A stretch of DNA of 64,000 nucleotides from Kribbella voronezhensis. GTDB lineage: Bacteria > Actinomycetota > Actinomycetes > Propionibacteriales > Kribbellaceae. Under the pieces are notes generated by a model. It ran no database searches. It worked only from the letters and a program-made list of their open reading frames with translations, and was not told the origin of the DNA. The stretch lies in the NCBI RefSeq assembly GCF_004365175.1, contig NZ_SOCE01000001.1, forward strand, positions 4,099,403 to 4,163,402. Direction: 5' to 3'. Position numbers and translations under genes: made by a program. Below, one piece after another: positions 15,293-23,553 of this stretch (position 1 is its first letter; the number at the start of each line of letters is the position of its first letter).

Positions 15293-16355
15293 CGAGTCGG
15301 CCGGGCCAGTGTCTGCGGACGCCTGGCTTCCGGCGGGTGGGGTCGAAGAGGCGGATGCCGGTACGGCGGGTGGCTCGGGTGAAGGTGGTGCGGATGCGGT
15401 CCACGACCTCGGCGGGATTGTCGAGGTCGGGCCAGGAGATCCAGCAGTACTCGAGGGGCTCGGGGTAGGACTCGTAGTCGGGAGGGCCCGGTTCGTGGGC
15501 TGAGGTCGCATGGTCGGTCAGCTCCTCGGTGTCGTCATCGGAAACGCAACAGGGAAAGGGAAAACGGGGCTCGAACTCGATCACCGTCCGCTCGTCCGGA
15601 AACCAGAGGGCAGCGGTCTCCCCACCTTCGCCGACGGACGAGGACTCGGTGAGCGAGGGATCGGCGGCCGACGGGTCGAGTGGCGGTGGACAAGACAACG
15701 GCGCCGGCAGTCCCGCCTCGGACAGGATGAGGCGTAGCCGAGACTCGGCCACCGAGGCAGACTCCGTCCCGGCGAGCTCGATCACCCGATGGGCTCGCTG
15801 AAAGCCCCGCACCAACTGGGTTGTCGCGCGCCGCAGACCAACAGGACTCGCCAACCCGGCGTACAGGGCGGCTTCGGCCAGGGCGACGGCGGGTGCTCGA
15901 TCGGCGACGGCGGCGACCTCGGCGACGGCTCGGGCCGGCGATGCCATGCGCAACTTGTTCCAGGTCAGGACCTGTGGGCCGACCGGGTCACGAACGTGCC
16001 GGTGCACGCCGCCCGCGTGACGGCCCGGCCGGCCGTCGCGTGCGGTCACGTGGACCCGGCTGAGGTCGAGACCCCAGGTGGGGAGGCCGTGCAGGGCCGC
16101 GGCCGACTGGTGGCTGGCGGTCAGCCCGGCCTCGCCGTACCGGAGGAGGCGGTAGGCCCGTCGGAGGTGGACCATTCGCTCGTCCACCACGGTGAGCACC
16201 TGGTACGGCGCGTAGGTGCCCGGCCGGATCCGGCGCCAGTTGCCGGTCTCCAGCAGGGAGTCGATGTCCGGGTCGGGGTAGCCACACGCGCGCGCATCGG
16301 CACGGGTGAACACCCCGCCACGGATGAGGGTCATCACGCTGAGTTGTGGGTTCAC
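15261..16355 (-). CDS. AbiEi-antitoxin-like winged-helix protein with degenerate C-terminal nuclease-like domain
   Basis: This 364-residue protein has an N-terminal AbiEi_4-type winged helix (about 5-60: GGVFTRADARACGYPDPDIDSLLETGNWRRIRPGTYAP) and a middle block (SHQSAAALHGLPTWG, RHVRDPVGPQVLTW) usual in actinobacterial 'type IV toxin-antitoxin AbiEi antitoxin domain' proteins. The C-terminal part normally resembles a Vsr/DUF559 endonuclease fold. Here it is interrupted by an acidic low-complexity stretch (about 225-290), and the expected D..ExK residues are not clear. No AbiEii toxin gene is adjacent. The function is uncertain; such proteins are abundant in actinomycetes as orphans. The ATG at 16355 begins the conserved region. 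Confidence 0.65.
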   Translation of the reverse strand: MNPQLSVMTLIRGGVFTRADARACGYPDPDIDSLLETGNWRRIRPGTYAPYQVLTVVDERMVHLRRAYRLLRYGEAGLTASHQSAAALHGLPTWGLDLSRVHVTARDGRPGRHAGGVHRHVRDPVGPQVLTWNKLRMASPARAVAEVAAVADRAPAVALAEAALYAGLASPVGLRRATTQLVRGFQRAHRVIELAGTESASVAESRLRLILSEAGLPAPLSCPPPLDPSAADPSLTESSSVGEGGETAALWFPDERTVIEFEPRFPFPCCVSDDDTEELTDHATSAHEPGPPDYESYPEPLEYCWISWPDLDNPAEVVDRIRTTFTRATRRTGIRLFDPTRRKPGVRRHWPGRLVTPTQEDLPS

Positions 16356-16423
16356 ACCGGAGAAGATGCAGCGATCGGCCCCGGATCGTCGCCGCTACTT
16401 CAAAGCTGTGGACAAGAGGGCAT

Positions 16424-16451
16424 GAAAAAAGCCCGTCATGTCTGTATGACG
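16424..16451 (-). terminator. Rho-independent terminator of the HNH endonuclease gene
   Basis: On the minus strand CGTCAT (16451-16446) pairs with ATGACG (16439-16434), followed by GGC and then six T residues (16430-16425). The stem begins inside the last codons of the gene, and the TGA stop lies in the loop. This is one of the few classic U-tract terminators in the window. Confidence 0.8.
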
Positions 16452-16885
16452 AGCTCGGCGCGGGTCGGTACCCAAGGTTGCCAGAGGAGCGGCATGTTGG
16501 CCTCGGACGGGGTCCGGTTGCCTTTGCGCTCGTTGCACGAGGCATGGGCGGCCACTGCGTTCAGCCATTCGGTCCGGCCACCCCTGGATCTGGGTTGGAC
16601 ATGATCCATGGTGTCGGCGTTGTCCAGGCCGCAATAGGCACAGCGGAACCTGTCCCGCCTCAGTACGCCGTGCTTGCTGTACTTCATCCGGCCGGCCGCA
16701 TACCGCCAATGGGTGACCACGTACCGGACCAGGCGGAGCACGCGAGGCACTGGAAAGGGGCCGATGGTCCGTTCGCCGTGCGCCTCTTCGACCACCGCGA
16801 CCTCGCGGACCAGCATCCGGATGGCGTGCTGGATCGACACGGTGTGCAGCGGCTCGTAAGACGCGTTCAGGACGATGACACTCAT
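16436..16885 (-). CDS. HNH endonuclease family protein
   Basis: This 149-residue protein begins with the MSVIVLNASYEPLHTVSI block of a widespread actinobacterial HNH family. The HNH zinc finger has CAYC near 93-96, DHVQPRSRGG near 104-113 and HASCNERKGN near 125-134. It should be a small metal-dependent nuclease or nickase; the biological role of this chromosomal family is not established. The start at 16885 is preceded by a strong GGGAGG ribosome-binding site, which decides against a longer frame to 16948. It ends in a U-tract terminator. It sits beside the AbiEi-like gene but there is no sign of a restriction-modification partner. Confidence 0.88.
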   Translation of the reverse strand: MSVIVLNASYEPLHTVSIQHAIRMLVREVAVVEEAHGERTIGPFPVPRVLRLVRYVVTHWRYAAGRMKYSKHGVLRRDRFRCAYCGLDNADTMDHVQPRSRGGRTEWLNAVAAHASCNERKGNRTPSEANMPLLWQPWVPTRAELVIQT

Positions 16886-17031
16886 CCGATGCCTCCCTTC
16901 CGGCCGTAGCTGGGAACCACGGCGGTCTCGACGCAGGGTCTCAAGCATCCGTGGCCGTCCGGTGAACGGTCAACGGATTTCGCCAGACGGTCACATGCCG
17001 CATCGGCTGCGTGATCGGCGAAGATGTGCCT

Positions 17032-17439
17032 ATGGAATTGAACAATCTGCTCTCAGGTCCACCCGAGACACTACTCCCCGTAGACCCGGCCGCGGCGGAA
17101 CTCGCCGCCGGGGCCGCTGCGGTGGACATCGCCGCCAAGTTCCCGACCTCTTCGCTGGCCTGGTCGGTGCTGGCCGAGGCGGCGTTCGAGGACGGCCGCA
17201 CCATCGAGGCGTATGCCTACGCACGCACCGGCTACCACCGTGGCCTCGACCTGCTCCGGCGCAACGGCTGGAAGGGTCACGGGCCGGTCCCCTGGGAGCA
17301 CGAGCCGAACCGCGGCTTCCTGCGCTGCCTGGCCGTTCTGGGCAAGGCGGCCGCCGTCATCGACGAGAAGGACGAGGCCGAGCGTTGCGCCACCTTCCTG
17401 CGCGACTCGTCCCCGACCGCCGCGGACGTCCTCAGCTGA
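17032..17439 (+). CDS. DUF3151 domain protein
   Basis: This 135-residue protein contains the family blocks LLSGPPETLLP (6-16), SSLAWSVLAEAAF, AYARTGYHRGLDLLRRNGWKGHGPVPW and GFLRCLAVLGKAAA. DUF3151 is restricted to actinobacteria and has no assigned function; the helical repeat-like layout resembles TPR-type scaffolds. The ATG at 17032 has no clear ribosome-binding site, so the mRNA may be leaderless; the GTG at 17011 is an alternative seven codons upstream. It is alone, with the ComB-like gene 67 bp downstream. Confidence 0.85.
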   Translation: MELNNLLSGPPETLLPVDPAAAELAAGAAAVDIAAKFPTSSLAWSVLAEAAFEDGRTIEAYAYARTGYHRGLDLLRRNGWKGHGPVPWEHEPNRGFLRCLAVLGKAAAVIDEKDEAERCATFLRDSSPTAADVLS

Positions 17440-17506
17440 CCGCCACAACCAGAGGCTGAGCTGAAAGAACTTGGCGGGGCCGGCGCCGGCGGGCGATGAT
17501 CCGTCG

Positions 17507-18259
17507 GTGACCAGCCCCTATTCGCAGTACGGGTATCGCGTCGGCTTCGACTGGGGTCCGGTCGGGGCGGCCACGGTCCGCGGTGACCTGGTCGCAGTGG
17601 TGGACGTTCTGTCGTTCACCACTGCGGTGACGGTTGCTGCGGACAAAGGCATTCAGGTGCTGCCTTATCGCTGGCGGGATGAATCGGCCGCAACCTTCGC
17701 CAAGGAGCACCGAGCTGCCCTGGCGGTCGGCCGGGGGCAGGCGGGTGCCGACGGCATCAGCCTGTCGCCGGTGACGATCCGGCGGGCCGAGAACGTCCGG
17801 CGGCTCGTACTGCCGTCCCCCAACGGCTCGACGATCTCTCAGCAACTCTCGGACAGCGGATCGACCGTGCTCGCCGTCTCTCTCCGCAACGCGGCAGCCG
17901 CGGCGGCGTACGTCGCGACCGAACTGGCGAGAAACTCATCGCTGACAGCCGTCGCCATCGCCGCGGGGGAGAGATGGACGGACGGTTCGCTGCGTCCTGC
18001 AGTGGAAGACCTTTGGGGTGCAGGGGCATTCCTGTCCGCACTGGCTGACAGCCGCGTTGGTCCGCTATCTCCGGAGGCAAGAGCGGCCGCGGCCGCGTAC
18101 AGAGAGGTCGCCGCTGAGCTACCGGGCCTGCTGTACGAGAGCGCCGGCGGACGGGAGCTCACGGCGTACGGATTCGCCGAAGACGTCGGGATCGCGGGTG
18201 AGGTCGGCGCCAGTCTGTCCGTGCCGGTACTGCGCGATGGCGTGTTCCGAGTAGACTGA
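17507..18259 (+). CDS. comB: 2-phosphosulfolactate phosphatase family protein (ComB-like)
   Basis: This 250-residue protein has the ComB family motifs: VAVVDVLSFTTAVTVA near 29-44, LPSPNGSTIS near 105-114, AIAAGERW near 157-164 and PAVEDLWGAGAF near 170-181. Archaeal ComB hydrolyses phosphosulfolactate in coenzyme M synthesis. Bacterial members occur without a coenzyme M pathway, so the true substrate here is unclear and the name is a family label. The GTG at 17507 gives the expected start (VTSPYSQYGYRVGFDWG); the in-frame TTG at 17471 would add a low-complexity leader and has no ribosome-binding site. Confidence 0.8.
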   Translation: MTSPYSQYGYRVGFDWGPVGAATVRGDLVAVVDVLSFTTAVTVAADKGIQVLPYRWRDESAATFAKEHRAALAVGRGQAGADGISLSPVTIRRAENVRRLVLPSPNGSTISQQLSDSGSTVLAVSLRNAAAAAAYVATELARNSSLTAVAIAAGERWTDGSLRPAVEDLWGAGAFLSALADSRVGPLSPEARAAAAAYREVAAELPGLLYESAGGRELTAYGFAEDVGIAGEVGASLSVPVLRDGVFRVD

Positions 18260-18284
18260 GCTCGTCACCAGAAACCTAGAGGTA

Positions 18285-18411
18285 CTGCCCGGTGATAGAG
18301 CCGGTAGGCGGCGTGCGTCCCCGCTTCCTACCGAAAATGGACGGTTGTAGGCGGCATCGACGGACCGGCAGAGCAGGACGCCCACGGTCAGATCACCGCC
18401 CCGCCGGGCAG
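18285..18411 (+). promoter_or_regulatory. Candidate structured leader before the MFS gene at 18426
   Basis: The 166-bp gap contains a perfect long-range pairing, CTGCCCGG (18285-18292) with CCGGGCAG (18404-18411). A competing pairing GGTGAT (18291-18296) with ATCACC (18392-18397) shares two bases with it. An internal 7-bp hairpin is CGGTAGG (18302-18308) with CCTACCG (18327-18333). The long stem closes just 14 bp before the GTG start. The two mutually exclusive pairings suggest a switch or attenuator; it matches no riboswitch class that I recognise. A GTG-initiated frame (18292) also runs through it. Confidence 0.35.
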
Positions 18412-18425
18412 CGGAAGGTCCTACC

Positions 18426-19643
18426 GTGCCGGTTGTCTCCGGACGGATCCGCACGCCCGAAAGGCAGCAGAGCGGCTACAGCGCAGCCCTGCAGACGCCC
18501 GGAGCGTGGAAGTTCTATCTAGCCGCTGCGCCCGCGCGCATCGGCATCGCCATGACCGGCCTCGGCATCGTCTGGCTCGTCCACGGTTCAACCGGCTCGT
18601 ACGCCGTCGCCGGTACCGTGACGGGCGGCTTTGCCGTGGCCGAAGCAATCGGTGGGCCGCAGGTGGCCCGGCTGATCGACCGGTACGGCCAGAGCCGGAT
18701 GCTGCCGGTCACCTTGTTGCTGCACGCATCTGCCGTCGCGCTGTTGATTCTGCTGACTCTGTCCGCTGCCCCACTGTGGATGCTCGTGCTGGCCGGAGTA
18801 CTGGCAGGCGGGTCGTTGCCGCAGATCGGTGCGCAGACAGCAGCCCGTTGGTCCCATGCACTGCGCGGTGATCCAGTCATCTCATCGGCGTTCGCGCTGG
18901 AATCACTGGGAACCGGTATGGCCTTCCTGGTCGGCCCAGCACTGATCGGAACGGTCAGTGCTTTGGTATCTCCAGTGGCAGGCTCTGTGCTGGCTACAGG
19001 GTTGGTGCTGGCCGGTGGCTTCGCGCTCGCCGCACAACGCAGTACTGCGCCGCCGTCGGCCGCAGCGGATTCTCAAGCGAGCTCGGAACGCCTGCTGCGC
19101 AAGGGATTCCTCGCCATGGTCGGTACGAACGTCGGCGTCGGTCTGTTCTTCGGGAGCATGCAGGTCTCGGTCACGGCGTTCGCTGTCGACAGAGGGTCCG
19201 CGTCTCTGGCGGGACCGCTCTACAGCATCACCAGTCTGATCAGCCTGATCGCCGGTGTCGCCTACGGAGCAAGGCGATGGCGGCTCCCTGCGCCGACCCA
19301 ACTCGTCCTCGCCATGACGATCCTGGCCGTCACCTGCGTGCCCTTGCTGGCTGTGAACAGTCCACTCGCTCTCGCCTTGGCGCTGGCCCTTCCCGGTCTC
19401 GCACTCGCTCCGATCCAGGTGCTCTCCGCAGTACTGACGGAAGCTGAGGTAGAGCCCGCAGTACTCACCCAGGCCTTTACCTGGCTCAACTCCGGTAGTG
19501 CCGCAGGCATCGCTCTCGGCGCTGCCATCGCCGGACGAGCCGTCGACACCCACGGCCCGCATCTGGGCTTCGCGCAAGCCCTGGCGGCAACCCTCTTCGC
19601 CACCGCGATGGCCGTGGTCGTTCGGAGAACTACCGGTAGGTGA
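18426..19643 (+). CDS. Major facilitator superfamily transporter
   Basis: This 405-residue membrane protein shows about twelve hydrophobic segments, with an A-loop-like motif at ARLIDRYGQSRML near 80-92 and a central basic loop near 215-230 (SSERLLRKG). It is probably a proton-driven exporter of a small molecule; the substrate is not evident. The GTG at 18426 has no strong ribosome-binding site but precedes the first conserved block (PGAWKFYLAAAPARIGIAM). A structured leader candidate lies directly upstream. The 3' end overlaps the convergent AraC gene by 14 bp. Confidence 0.85.
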   Translation: MPVVSGRIRTPERQQSGYSAALQTPGAWKFYLAAAPARIGIAMTGLGIVWLVHGSTGSYAVAGTVTGGFAVAEAIGGPQVARLIDRYGQSRMLPVTLLLHASAVALLILLTLSAAPLWMLVLAGVLAGGSLPQIGAQTAARWSHALRGDPVISSAFALESLGTGMAFLVGPALIGTVSALVSPVAGSVLATGLVLAGGFALAAQRSTAPPSAAADSQASSERLLRKGFLAMVGTNVGVGLFFGSMQVSVTAFAVDRGSASLAGPLYSITSLISLIAGVAYGARRWRLPAPTQLVLAMTILAVTCVPLLAVNSPLALALALALPGLALAPIQVLSAVLTEAEVEPAVLTQAFTWLNSGSAAGIALGAAIAGRAVDTHGPHLGFAQALAATLFATAMAVVVRRTTGR

Positions 19644-20451
19644 TCTGGCGTTCGGCCTGGGCCCGGGCGGCGTAGTCCGCCGGGGTCAGGCCGATCTGTT
19701 CCTTGAACTCGTGGGAGAAGTGGGCCTGGTCGAAGTAGCCGAGCGCGATGGCGAGGTCGGCCAGCTCCGCGGACTCACCGCGGGCGAGCAGGTCTGCGCC
19801 GTCGTGCAGGCGGTACCGGCGGAGCACCCACTTCGGACCCACGCCGACGTAGCGGCGGAAGAGGCGCTGCAGTTTGCGGATCGGCAGGTCGAACCGCTCG
19901 GTCACCTGGTCGACCCGGGTCAGCGTGCGGTCCACACTCATCGCCGCGATGACGGCCCGGACCAGCTCGTACTGCGGGTCTTCCACCACCAGATGATCGG
20001 ACAGGAACGCCTCGACCACCGCACGCCGGCGTACGTCGGAATCCTCGGCGAAGACCAGGTCGGCCAGCCGGTCGGCGTCGTCGAAGACCTCGCGCAGCGG
20101 CAGCACCTGGTCGCGGAACGAGCCGACGTCGAGCCCCGTCACCGCACCGAACCCGCCGGCCCAGAACTTCACTCCGAAGCACCGGCCGCGGCCGACCAGC
20201 TCACGCTCGAACTTGGTCGTGCAGACACCGTTCACGAACGCGCCACCGGGCTCCTCGAAGGTGAGGTTCACGCTCGGGAAGGGCAGCACCTCCGCGACGT
20301 ACGGCTCGGGCAGGTCCCACTCGACGATCCAGTACCACTCGACGAACCGGTCGATGCCCGGCCCGGCGGCGAGCCTGGACAGGTTTCGGTGCCGGGCCTG
20401 CTCCCGTGGATGCAGGATGCCCTTCTCGCTGTGGGTCGGCTCGCTCGGCAC
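19630..20451 (-). CDS. AraC-family regulator (DUF6597-type N-terminal domain)
   Basis: This 273-residue protein has an N-terminal sensor region that begins with GIDRFVEWYWIVEWDLPE and includes the VLPFPSVNLTFE and RCFGVKFWAGGF blocks seen in DUF6597 AraC proteins. A C-terminal AraC helix-turn-helix pair spans about 165-262 (LPIRKLQRLFRRYVGVGPKWVLRRYRLHDGADLL, LGYFDQAHFSHEFKEQIGLTPADY). It is a DNA-binding regulator with unknown ligand and target. It faces the pyridoxal kinase gene across 70 bp and overlaps the end of the MFS gene, so either could be a target; that is speculation from position. Confidence 0.88.
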   Translation of the reverse strand: MPSEPTHSEKGILHPREQARHRNLSRLAAGPGIDRFVEWYWIVEWDLPEPYVAEVLPFPSVNLTFEEPGGAFVNGVCTTKFERELVGRGRCFGVKFWAGGFGAVTGLDVGSFRDQVLPLREVFDDADRLADLVFAEDSDVRRRAVVEAFLSDHLVVEDPQYELVRAVIAAMSVDRTLTRVDQVTERFDLPIRKLQRLFRRYVGVGPKWVLRRYRLHDGADLLARGESAELADLAIALGYFDQAHFSHEFKEQIGLTPADYAARAQAERQITYR

Positions 20452-20521
20452 AGGCCAAACCTACGACAGCGCACCGACAACCTCCGGTCTGCCGCCGAGG
20501 CGGCAGTGCGATGATCGGGCG

Positions 20522-21373
20522 GTGAAGATTCTCTCGATCCAGTCCGCGGTCGCCTTCGGGCACGTGGGCAATTCGGCGGCCGTCTTTCCGCTCCAGCGCA
20601 TCGGTGTCGAGGTGCTGCCCGTGTACACGGTCAACTTCTCGAACCACACCGGCTACGGAGCGTGGCGCGGACCGATGATCAGCCCGGACGACGTCCGCGA
20701 GGTGCTGCTGGGCATCGAGGACCGTGGAGTCCTTCCGCAGATCGACGTGATTCTCTCCGGCTACCAAGGTGGCGAGGGGATCGCCGACGTCATCCTCGAA
20801 ACGGTGCAGCGGGTCAAGGCCGCGAATCCCGCGGCGGTGTACTCCTGCGATCCGGTGATGGGGAACGCGAAGAGCGGGTGCTTCGTTGCTCCGGCCATCC
20901 CTGTGCTGCTGCGCGATCGGGTGGTGCCGGCGGCCGACATCATCACGCCCAACCAGTTCGAGCTGGGTTTCCTGACCGGCACCGAGCCGGACACTCTCGA
21001 GTCCACGCTGGCCTCGGTGGAGCTGGTGCGCGCGACCGGGCCGCGCACGGTGCTCGTCACCAGCGTCGAGCGACCCGACCGCGAGGACGGCACGATCGAG
21101 ATGCTCGCCGTCGACGACAGCGGCGCGTGGCTCGTGCAGACGCCGTACATCCCGATGAAGGCGAACGGTTCGGGCGACGTGACGGCCGCGCTCTTCACGG
21201 CCCACTACCGTCGTACGGGCGACCTTGCGGAGGCACTCGCCCGGACGACCTCGAGCGTGTTCGAGCTGCTCACGCGCACGCACGAGTCGGGTGAGCGCGA
21301 GTTGCAGCTCGTCGAGTCACAGGACGCGTACGCCGACCCGCCGATGCAGTTCAAGCCACGCCGCGTCGCCTGA
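20522..21373 (+). CDS. pdxY: Pyridoxal kinase
   Basis: This 283-residue ribokinase-fold enzyme shows the PdxY/PdxK signatures: SIQSAVAFGHVGNSAA at 5-20, NHTGYGAWRG at 41-50, LSGYQGGEG near 78-86, DPVMGN near 110-115 and the anion-hole motif NGSGD with catalytic Asp219. It phosphorylates pyridoxal (and relatives) with ATP in vitamin B6 salvage. Length fits the family. The GTG at 20522 is chosen because the family starts with M-K-I-L-S-I-Q; earlier in-frame starts lie inside the divergent AraC gene. Confidence 0.93.
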   Translation: MKILSIQSAVAFGHVGNSAAVFPLQRIGVEVLPVYTVNFSNHTGYGAWRGPMISPDDVREVLLGIEDRGVLPQIDVILSGYQGGEGIADVILETVQRVKAANPAAVYSCDPVMGNAKSGCFVAPAIPVLLRDRVVPAADIITPNQFELGFLTGTEPDTLESTLASVELVRATGPRTVLVTSVERPDREDGTIEMLAVDDSGAWLVQTPYIPMKANGSGDVTAALFTAHYRRTGDLAEALARTTSSVFELLTRTHESGERELQLVESQDAYADPPMQFKPRRVA

Positions 21374-21440
21374 TCAGCCCAGTCCCGGCCTGTCGCGTTC
21401 TTACAAGACCCACCGGGGGCCTGTCGCGAAGACTGAGGGC

Positions 21441-21926
21441 ATGACGACGAACAAGGTGAACCCCATCCCGGCCGGCTACCACTCGCTCACCCCGTACCTC
21501 GCGGTCAACGACGGCCCGAAGGCGATCGAGTTCTACCAGCAGGTGTTCGGAGCCGAGGTGATCAGCCGGCAGGACATGCCCGACGGCCGGGTCGGCCAGG
21601 CGGAGCTGAAGATCGGCAACTCGATGCTGCAGCTGAGTGACGAGATGCCGCAGATCGGACTGCGGGCGCCGAACGGCGAGTGGGTGCACTCGTCGCTGGT
21701 GCACTACACCGAGGACGTGGACGCCACCTTCGCCCGGGCGATCGAGGCCGGGGCGCGGCAGGTGGAGGCGGTCCAGACGTTCATGACCGGCGACCGGTTC
21801 GGCACGGTGATCGACCCGTTCGGCCACCGCTGGGCGATCCTCACCAAGGTCGAGGACGTCTCGCCGGAAGAAGCCGACCGCCGGGTGAAGGAGTGGCTGG
21901 CCTCGAACCCCGAGGGCCTCGACTGA
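21441..21926 (+). CDS. VOC (glyoxalase/PhnB-like) family protein
   Basis: This 161-residue protein has the PhnB-like VOC fold: LTPYLAVNDGPKAIEFYQQVFGAEV near 16-40, RVGQAELKIGNSMLQLSDE, and the terminal DRFGTVIDPFGHRWAILTKVED block. Members bind or process small molecules, often with a metal; this subgroup is mostly of unknown substrate. It is alone, 67 bp after pdxY, and is followed by a strong hairpin. The ATG at 21441 is preceded by GAGGG at a normal distance. Confidence 0.85.
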   Translation: MTTNKVNPIPAGYHSLTPYLAVNDGPKAIEFYQQVFGAEVISRQDMPDGRVGQAELKIGNSMLQLSDEMPQIGLRAPNGEWVHSSLVHYTEDVDATFARAIEAGARQVEAVQTFMTGDRFGTVIDPFGHRWAILTKVEDVSPEEADRRVKEWLASNPEGLD

Positions 21927-21940
21927 GCGGGCACGAAGAA

Positions 21941-21986
21941 AGCGGCCCGCCGGAACCGTCCCCTGCGGCAGTTTCGGCGGGCCGCT
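21941..21986 (+). terminator. Terminator hairpin after the VOC gene
   Basis: A 16-bp stem with one G-T pair is formed by AGCGGCCCGCCGGAAC (21941-21956) and GTTTCGGCGGGCCGCT (21971-21986), beginning 14 bp after the stop. There is no U-run after it. It separates this unit from purA. Confidence 0.8.
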
Positions 21987-22124
21987 GACTAAGAGTGTGC
22001 ACGTGATCACGGTAAACCGCAACCCGTCGTAGTGAATTAAACGCACGATGTCACGTGTTGCCCGTCACGCACGGCCTCAGCGTGGTAATGCGCAGGTCCG
22101 GTAGACTCCTGTCGCAAGAGCCTG

Positions 22125-22180
22125 GAAGCCTCACCGAGTGAACTCTCGGTGAACGCGTCCGGGCTTCACCGTTTTCTTAT
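22125..22180 (+). promoter_or_regulatory. Nested hairpin with U-rich tail in the purA leader
   Basis: GAAGCC (22125-22130) pairs with GGCTTC (22162-22167) around an inner perfect hairpin CACCGAG (22132-22138) / CTCGGTG (22145-22151). The sequence ACCGTTTTCTTA follows directly, 37 bp before the purA ATG. The form is that of an intrinsic terminator placed inside a leader. It could be an attenuator of purA, because the previous gene already has its own terminator at 21941-21986. Confidence 0.45.
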
Positions 22181-22216
22181 GCGGCCAAGACTGACACGGC
22201 CAAGAGGAGGGCTGAG

Positions 22217-23509
22217 ATGCCCGCAATCGTGCTCGTCGGCGCCCAGTGGGGCGATGAGGGCAAAGGCAAGGCGACCGACCTGCTCGGCAACACCGGGGCC
22301 GAGATCGACTACGTGGTGAAGTTCAACGGCGGTAACAACGCCGGCCACACGGTGGTGATCGGCACCGAGAAGTACGCGCTGCACCTGCTGCCGAGCGGGA
22401 TCCTGACCCCCGGGGTGACCCCGGTGATCGGCAACGGGGTGGTGGTCGATCTCAGCGTGCTGTTCGAGGAGCTGGACGCGCTGAACGCCCGTGGGGTCGA
22501 CACGAGCCGGCTGGTGGTCAGCGCGAACGCGCACCTGATCCCGCCGTACAACCGGACCCTGGACAAGGTGGCCGAGCGGTTCCTGGGGAGCCGCAAGATC
22601 GGCACCACCGGGCGCGGCATCGGCCCGACGTACGCGGACAAGATGAACCGGATCGGCATCCGGGTCCAGGACCTCTACGACGAGAAGATCCTGGAGCAGA
22701 AGGTCACCGGCGCGCTGGAGCAGAAGAACCAGCTGCTGGTGAAGGTCTACAACCGCCGCGCGGTCGAGATCGCCGAGGTGATGGACGAACTGCTCGGGTA
22801 CGCCGAACGCCTGCGTCCCATGGTCGCCGACACGAGCCTGCTGCTCGGCCAGGCCCTGGACGCGGGCAAGACCGTGCTGATGGAGGCCGGCCAGGCGACC
22901 CTGCTGGACGTCGACCACGGCACCTACCCGTTCGTCACCTCGTCGAACGCGATCTCGGCGGGCGCCTGCACCGGCTCCGGCATCCCGCCGACCCGGATCG
23001 ACCGCGTGATGGCGGTCGTCAAGGCGTACACGACCCGCGTCGGCGAGGGTCCGTTCCCGACCGAACTGCTCGACGCGGACGGTGAGTGGCTGCGCCAGCA
23101 GGGCTTCGAGTTCGGTACGACGACCGGCCGGCCGCGTCGCTGCGGCTGGTACGACGCGGTGATCGCCCGGTACGCCGCTCGCGTCAACGGCGTCACCGAC
23201 TTCGTGCTCACCAAGCTGGACACGTTGACCGGGCGGGAGAAGATCCCGGTCTGCGTCGCGTACGACGTGAACGGGGTCCGGCACGACGAGATGCCGATGA
23301 CGCAGACCGACTTCCACCACGCGACGCCGGTCTACGAGGAGTTCGACGGCTGGTCCGAGGACATCACCGGCTGCCGGACGTTCGAGGATCTGCCGAAGAA
23401 CGCGCAGACCTACGTCAAGGCGGTCGAGGCGATCAGCGGCGCGCCGATCTCCGCGGTCGGCGTCGGCCCGGAGCGCTCCCAGATGGTGATCCTCGACAAC
23501 CGGATCTGA
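22217..23509 (+). CDS. purA: Adenylosuccinate synthetase
   Basis: This 430-residue enzyme carries [11 protein letters not shown] at 8-18 with catalytic Asp13, the GHTV block with His44, the signatures [13 protein letters not shown] and [11 protein letters not shown], and the C-terminal GPERSQMVI. It joins IMP and aspartate with GTP hydrolysis to give adenylosuccinate, the committed step to AMP. PurB, encoded at 49474, catalyses the next step. A GAGGAGGG-like ribosome-binding site precedes the ATG at 22217. A structured leader lies upstream and a terminator hairpin directly follows. Confidence 0.98.
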   Translation: MPAIVLVGAQWGDEGKGKATDLLGNTGAEIDYVVKFNGGNNAGHTVVIGTEKYALHLLPSGILTPGVTPVIGNGVVVDLSVLFEELDALNARGVDTSRLVVSANAHLIPPYNRTLDKVAERFLGSRKIGTTGRGIGPTYADKMNRIGIRVQDLYDEKILEQKVTGALEQKNQLLVKVYNRRAVEIAEVMDELLGYAERLRPMVADTSLLLGQALDAGKTVLMEAGQATLLDVDHGTYPFVTSSNAISAGACTGSGIPPTRIDRVMAVVKAYTTRVGEGPFPTELLDADGEWLRQQGFEFGTTTGRPRRCGWYDAVIARYAARVNGVTDFVLTKLDTLTGREKIPVCVAYDVNGVRHDEMPMTQTDFHHATPVYEEFDGWSEDITGCRTFEDLPKNAQTYVKAVEAISGAPISAVGVGPERSQMVILDNRI

Positions 23510-23518
23510 ATCTGACCC

Positions 23519-23553
23519 CTGAGCCCACCCCTGCAGCTGGGGGGTGGGCTCAG
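23519..23553. terminator. Bidirectional hairpin between purA and the kinase gene
   Basis: CTGAGCCCACCCC (23519-23531) pairs perfectly with GGGGTGGGCTCAG (23541-23553). It begins 10 bp after the purA stop and covers the stop codon of the convergent kinase gene, so it can serve both transcripts. Confidence 0.8.

Noticed and set aside
15261..16885. A restriction-modification or complete toxin-antitoxin system
   Set aside because: No methyltransferase, specificity subunit or AbiEii-type toxin gene is adjacent; only the two orphan genes are present.
18285..18411. A guanidine-I (ykkC) or other known riboswitch before the MFS gene
   Set aside because: The conserved core sequences of that class (for example the GGACG and AAAGCCCGGGA-type stretches in the right order) could not be matched; only a generic structured leader is claimed.
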